A DNA stretch of 64,000 nucleotides from Streptomyces sp. NBC_00510 (GTDB taxonomy: Bacteria; Actinomycetota; Actinomycetes; Streptomycetales; Streptomycetaceae). The position numbers and the translations under genes were made by a program. Location: positions 8,356,001 to 8,420,000 of the forward strand of contig CP107851.1 of assembly GCA_036013505.1 (NCBI GenBank), written 5' to 3'. Below, in pieces: positions 61,327 to 64,000 of this stretch (position 1 is the stretch's first letter; each line of letters starts with the position of its first letter). The notes under the pieces are model-generated. The model ran no database searches. It had not been told where the DNA came from and was given only the letters and a program-made list of their open reading frames with translations.

Positions 61327-61995
61327 ATGGACCTTCTCTTGACGGCAAGTGGCCTGCGCAACGAGACGCTGCGGGATGCGCTGCGGGACATGCTGGGAAA
61401 GCCGTTCGGATCGGCGAACGTCGTGTTCGTTCCCACGGCGTCGGTCGCCGAGCCCGGGGACCACGGGTGGGTTGTCGAGGACATGAACCGGCTGCACGAT
61501 CTCGGCTGGCGGGAGTTCGACGTCCTGGAGCTGAACGGCCTGCCCCGGCAGATGGTGCTCGACCGGCTGCTCCACGCCGACGTCGTCTATGTCGAGGGCG
61601 GCAGCCACTACCACCTTGCGCGCAGCATCACCGGCAACGGCTTGGCCGAGGGCTTCCTGGAGGCGCTGGAGAACCGGGTCTATGTGGGGGTCAGCGCCGG
61701 ATCAATGATCTTCAGTCGTCATCTCACCGGGCACTCCGCCGACGTCATCGGGGACACTGCGGACCTCCACGTGCTCGGCGCGACGAACGTGGAGCCGCCG
61801 TTCGGCCTCTTCGACTGGTATCTCAAGCCCCACCTGTACTCGCCGGATTTTCCCGAACGGGATGACGCCTGGGCTGATCGCATCGTTGCGCGGGCAGACT
61901 TTCCGATCTACTTCATCGACGACGAGACAGCCGTTCGTGTCAGGGACGGCAAGGTGGATGTCGTATCTGAAGGCCGGTGGCGGTTCCATCCGTGA
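61327..61995 (+). CDS. peptidase E-like (S51, class I glutamine amidotransferase-like) protein
   Basis: The product has 222 residues from the ATG at 61327; the frame extends upstream but without family character. MDLLLTASGLRNETLRDALR, VVFVPTASV, DVVYVEGGSHYHLARSI and the nucleophile Ser123 in VYVGVSAGSMIFSRHLTG are family hallmarks. It may cleave aspartyl dipeptides or be a related hydrolase. It is the next gene after the SnoaL-like gene (130 bases). Confidence 0.9.
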   Translation: MDLLLTASGLRNETLRDALRDMLGKPFGSANVVFVPTASVAEPGDHGWVVEDMNRLHDLGWREFDVLELNGLPRQMVLDRLLHADVVYVEGGSHYHLARSITGNGLAEGFLEALENRVYVGVSAGSMIFSRHLTGHSADVIGDTADLHVLGATNVEPPFGLFDWYLKPHLYSPDFPERDDAWADRIVARADFPIYFIDDETAVRVRDGKVDVVSEGRWRFHP

Positions 61996-62049
61996 CTCAG
62001 CTCCCGGTGGAGAGTTCCGGACAGGTCAGTGCGGCGCCCACGGGCCGCA

Positions 62050-62300
62050 CTGATGCGGAGCTGATGCAGGGCTCGAGTCCTGAAGGCACTGGAAAGGGGC
62101 GCCAACCGGGCCACACCCATCCGGTCAACGTGCACGGAGTCGCCGATCTCCAGCGCCACCGCGCCATCGGGCAAGAAGAACGCGTCGTACCAGTCCCCGC
62201 ACCCGCCGGGCAGTGACTCCGAGGGGTATTGAACGGCCTGTGGCGTGAGACCTTCGGTAAGGTACCGCGCCGGACCGATGGGTGGCTGCACCGTACTCAC
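62050..62300 (-). pseudogene. fragment of a SpoIIE-type (PP2C) phosphatase
   Basis: RYLTEGLTPQAVQYPSESLP then GGCGDWYDAFFLPDGAVALE and IGDSV match the start of the PPM phosphatase domain (VGGDWYDAFxLPDGxxxLxIGD). The metal-binding GHG is missing and the sequence soon loses family character. A second, better preserved SpoIIE-type gene lies at the window end. Confidence 0.65.
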
Positions 62301-62347
62301 ACGTCTAGTGTGGAATAACGAGATAGCGACTCCAAGTAGGTGCATCA

Positions 62348-63364
62348 ATGAGCATCGGAATAGGAAAGACTAACAGGCTCATCACGGCATTGAAGACCCT
62401 CCTGGCAATCTCCGCCACCTCGGGCTCCGGAGGATGGGGCGAAAGCCGCCGACATAGTTCAATGGTGGAGCCGTCGCCATCGACTTACCCGCAATCTCAA
62501 CCACCCGCTGGTTTTCAGTCCAAGTACGTGGAAGTAAATGGCTTCCGTATGCACTACATGCAGGGCGGCAAAGGCGCGCCCGTGGTAATGATCCACGGGT
62601 TCCCTCAGACGTGGGCCGAGTGGCGGCAGCAGATGGGTCCGCTCTCCCGGACTCACACCGTGATCGCCGTCGACCTGCGTGGCACTGGCAACTCACAGGT
62701 CACGAAGAGTGGTTACCAGGCAGCGCAGTTGGCTGAGGACGTGCATCAACTGCTCGAGCAGCTGGGACTCAACAACGGCATCCAGGTAGTCGGCCACGAT
62801 GTTGGCGTGTGGGTCGCCTACGCCTACGCGGCGCAGTGGCCGTCGGAGGTGCGCCGCATGGCCGTGATGGAAGCCCCCATTGCGGATGACAGCGCCTACA
62901 GCTTCCCCGTTCTGAACGTTGACCCGAAGAAGCCCTCGCCGTGGCACTGGGGCATGTTCCAGATGCCTCTCGCTGAACACCTCATCGCCGGTCACGAGCG
63001 TGTCTTCATCCAGGAAATGATCACTGCGTACCTGGTGGGCAACGAGTCACCGTTCACGCCGTCGGACTATGACTACTACGCCCACTTCCTGAAGGAGCCC
63101 GGCCGCACGACGGCGTGGATGAGTGTATACCGTCAGCTCCGCGCGAACGTTCAGCAGAACAAGGAGTTCTTGGCCCGAGGCAAACTGAAGATGCCCATCC
63201 TCGCCGTCGGCGCGCAGGATTCCTTCGGTGGAATGATCGTCGACCAATGGCGTGATTACGCCGAGAACGTCGACGGACGAGTCCTGATAAATTCAGGACA
63301 CTTCGTGACAGAGGAGAAGCCGCAGGAAGTGACAGTCATGCTGCAATCCTTCCTGCAGAATTAG
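62348..63364 (+). CDS. alpha/beta-hydrolase, epoxide hydrolase-like
   Basis: The product has 338 residues from ATG at 62348. The N-terminus (NRLITALKTLLAISATSGSG) is weakly hydrophobic and could be a poor export signal; an ATG at 62462 would remove it. The core has VMIHGFPQTWAEWRQQ, VIAVDLRGTGNSQVTKSGYQ and Asp151 in VVGHDVGVWVAYAYA; LINSGHFVTEEKPQEV supplies His. Its GC content is visibly lower than its neighbours, suggesting acquisition. Third epoxide-hydrolase-type gene in 11 kb. Confidence 0.9.
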   Translation: MSIGIGKTNRLITALKTLLAISATSGSGGWGESRRHSSMVEPSPSTYPQSQPPAGFQSKYVEVNGFRMHYMQGGKGAPVVMIHGFPQTWAEWRQQMGPLSRTHTVIAVDLRGTGNSQVTKSGYQAAQLAEDVHQLLEQLGLNNGIQVVGHDVGVWVAYAYAAQWPSEVRRMAVMEAPIADDSAYSFPVLNVDPKKPSPWHWGMFQMPLAEHLIAGHERVFIQEMITAYLVGNESPFTPSDYDYYAHFLKEPGRTTAWMSVYRQLRANVQQNKEFLARGKLKMPILAVGAQDSFGGMIVDQWRDYAENVDGRVLINSGHFVTEEKPQEVTVMLQSFLQN

Positions 63365-63648
63365 CTTTCACAGCCAAAAAGCCTTTTCCAACTTGTCGTC
63401 TGTCCTGGTCAGAGGGTTGCTCGGGGCCGGCGAGACCGCCCTGGTGCAGGCCGGTGGATCAGTACGGCTTCGTGCCGAGGCGGACGGCGACGACATCCGC
63501 GCCGCTACAACCCGGCCATCGTCGGTCGGTTGTACCACGTTCACGAAGAGCGAGGGCAGGACGCTCGCCCCCAGCACCCGGCGCAGGGCGTAGCGCCGGT
63601 GGGTCGCCTGCGCCCAACCGCCGCGATCCTTCCCGAGCTGAGCACCTC
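63365..63648. other. intergenic region, nothing recognised
   Basis: There are 284 bases between converging genes. No clear terminator hairpin or coding frame was found. Confidence 0.4.
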
Positions 63649-64000
63649 CTAGGTGCGCCGGATGACCAGCACGGCCACGTCGTCGAGGTGGTCTACGGCG
63701 ACCACGGCGTCGAGGATGAGGTCTGCCGTGGCCTCGACGTCGAGGCGGTCCCGGAGGGCGCGGCCGGCCAGCGCTCCCGCTCGCTCCAGTCCGGCTTCCA
63801 GCGTCAGGCCCGGCCCTTCGACCAGGCCGTCGGTGACCATGACCAGCGCGGTGCCTTCTTCCAAAGTGAAGGTCTCCTCGGGGTAGTCGATATCGGGCAG
63901 GACTCCCAGGACGGGCCCTCCGGGAAGTGTGCGGATGCAGTGGCTGCCGTCGTCGCGTGCGTGGAGCAGCGGAACGTGGCCTGCGCTGGTGCCGATGACC
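63649..64000 (-). CDS. SpoIIE-type serine phosphatase, C-terminal part (runs off the window)
   Basis: About 117 C-terminal residues are visible: VLGVLPDIDYPEETFTLEEG, TALVMVTDGLVEGPGLTLEA and VDHLDDVAVLVIRRT. LVMVTDGLVE and the final DDVAxLVxR are the PPM metal-binding Asp motifs of stage II sporulation E-like phosphatases, common in Streptomyces as anti-sigma-antagonist phosphatases, often with GAF/PAS sensors. Sensor domains would lie beyond 64000. Confidence 0.85.
   Translation of the reverse strand, partial: VIGTSAGHVPLLHARDDGSHCIRTLPGGPVLGVLPDIDYPEETFTLEEGTALVMVTDGLVEGPGLTLEAGLERAGALAGRALRDRLDVEATADLILDAVVAVDHLDDVAVLVIRRT

Overview
This is about 64 kb of high-GC DNA with strong third-codon-position G/C bias. 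The gene types are typical of Streptomyces: SARP/AfsR regulators, ECF sigma factors, a very large secreted S8 protease, many SDR oxidoreductases, TetR/MerR/MarR regulators and actinobacterial GTG/TTG starts. There are no ribosomal, tRNA or core replication genes. IS remnants and truncated genes are dense, which suggests an accessory region such as a chromosome arm. The species cannot be named from the sequence.

Layout. 1-5.3 kb: 5' part of a SARP/AfsR regulator, a PPOX-fold protein, an SDR, a MerR-methyltransferase fusion and a secreted NPP1-like protein. 5.3-8.6 kb: mostly eroded DNA with an intact SMI1/KNR4 (SUKH) gene, a second SUKH remnant cut by an IS110 remnant, and about 1.2 kb of structured non-coding DNA. 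8.7-12.4 kb: export/redox set (MFS pump, quinone-type reductase, aldo/keto reductase). 12.6-17.3 kb: deletion scars, a secreted glycine-rich repeat protein and an SDR/MerR pair sharing a promoter motif. 17.4-20.2 kb: aldehyde dehydrogenase divergent from TetR plus an NAD-binding protein. 20.4-25.1 kb: hypothetical genes, a uridine-kinase-like enzyme and a three-gene sigma-factor operon with stop/start overlaps. 25.7-28.4 kb: membrane protein divergent from a NarL-type two-component pair, with a perfect 16-bp inverted repeat between them. 28.5-33.4 kb: a second ECF operon (sigma gene frameshifted) with small membrane proteins, an iron-box-controlled DUF2470 gene (also frameshifted) and a GNAT. 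33.5-41.7 kb: SDR/XRE pair, an S8 protease of about 1,130 residues, a GNAT and an Imm10-like immunity protein. 41.75-43.3 kb: an IS701-type element with recognisable ends and target duplication. 43.4-54.1 kb: a NADAR protein, a five-gene redox/detoxification run on the minus strand, a frameshifted graspetide-type PIMT methyltransferase, an amidohydrolase, an epoxide-hydrolase-like enzyme and a cupin. 54.8-64 kb: a small PLDc_N membrane protein, an S8 remnant, and a compact locus around a MarR regulator: Tat-exported hydrolase, MarR, nitrilase, ECF41 sigma factor and SnoaL-like protein. Copies of one palindrome, core ATAGGAGCATATGCTCCTAT, sit in its promoter regions. The window ends with a peptidase-E-like enzyme, another alpha/beta hydrolase and the 3' part of a SpoIIE-type phosphatase.

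Taken together, the window is a set of small regulated modules for handling reactive or xenobiotic compounds (aldehydes, quinones, nitro compounds, epoxides, nitriles), each with its own one-component regulator or sigma factor, set among decaying genes. The best candidate for an undescribed system is the MarR/palindrome locus at 56.2-61.2 kb. Next are the coupled sigma operon at 23.5-25.1 kb, the iron-box/DUF2470 gene and the secreted glycine-rich protein. Several apparent frameshifts fall in short homopolymers, so some pseudogenes may be base-calling errors.
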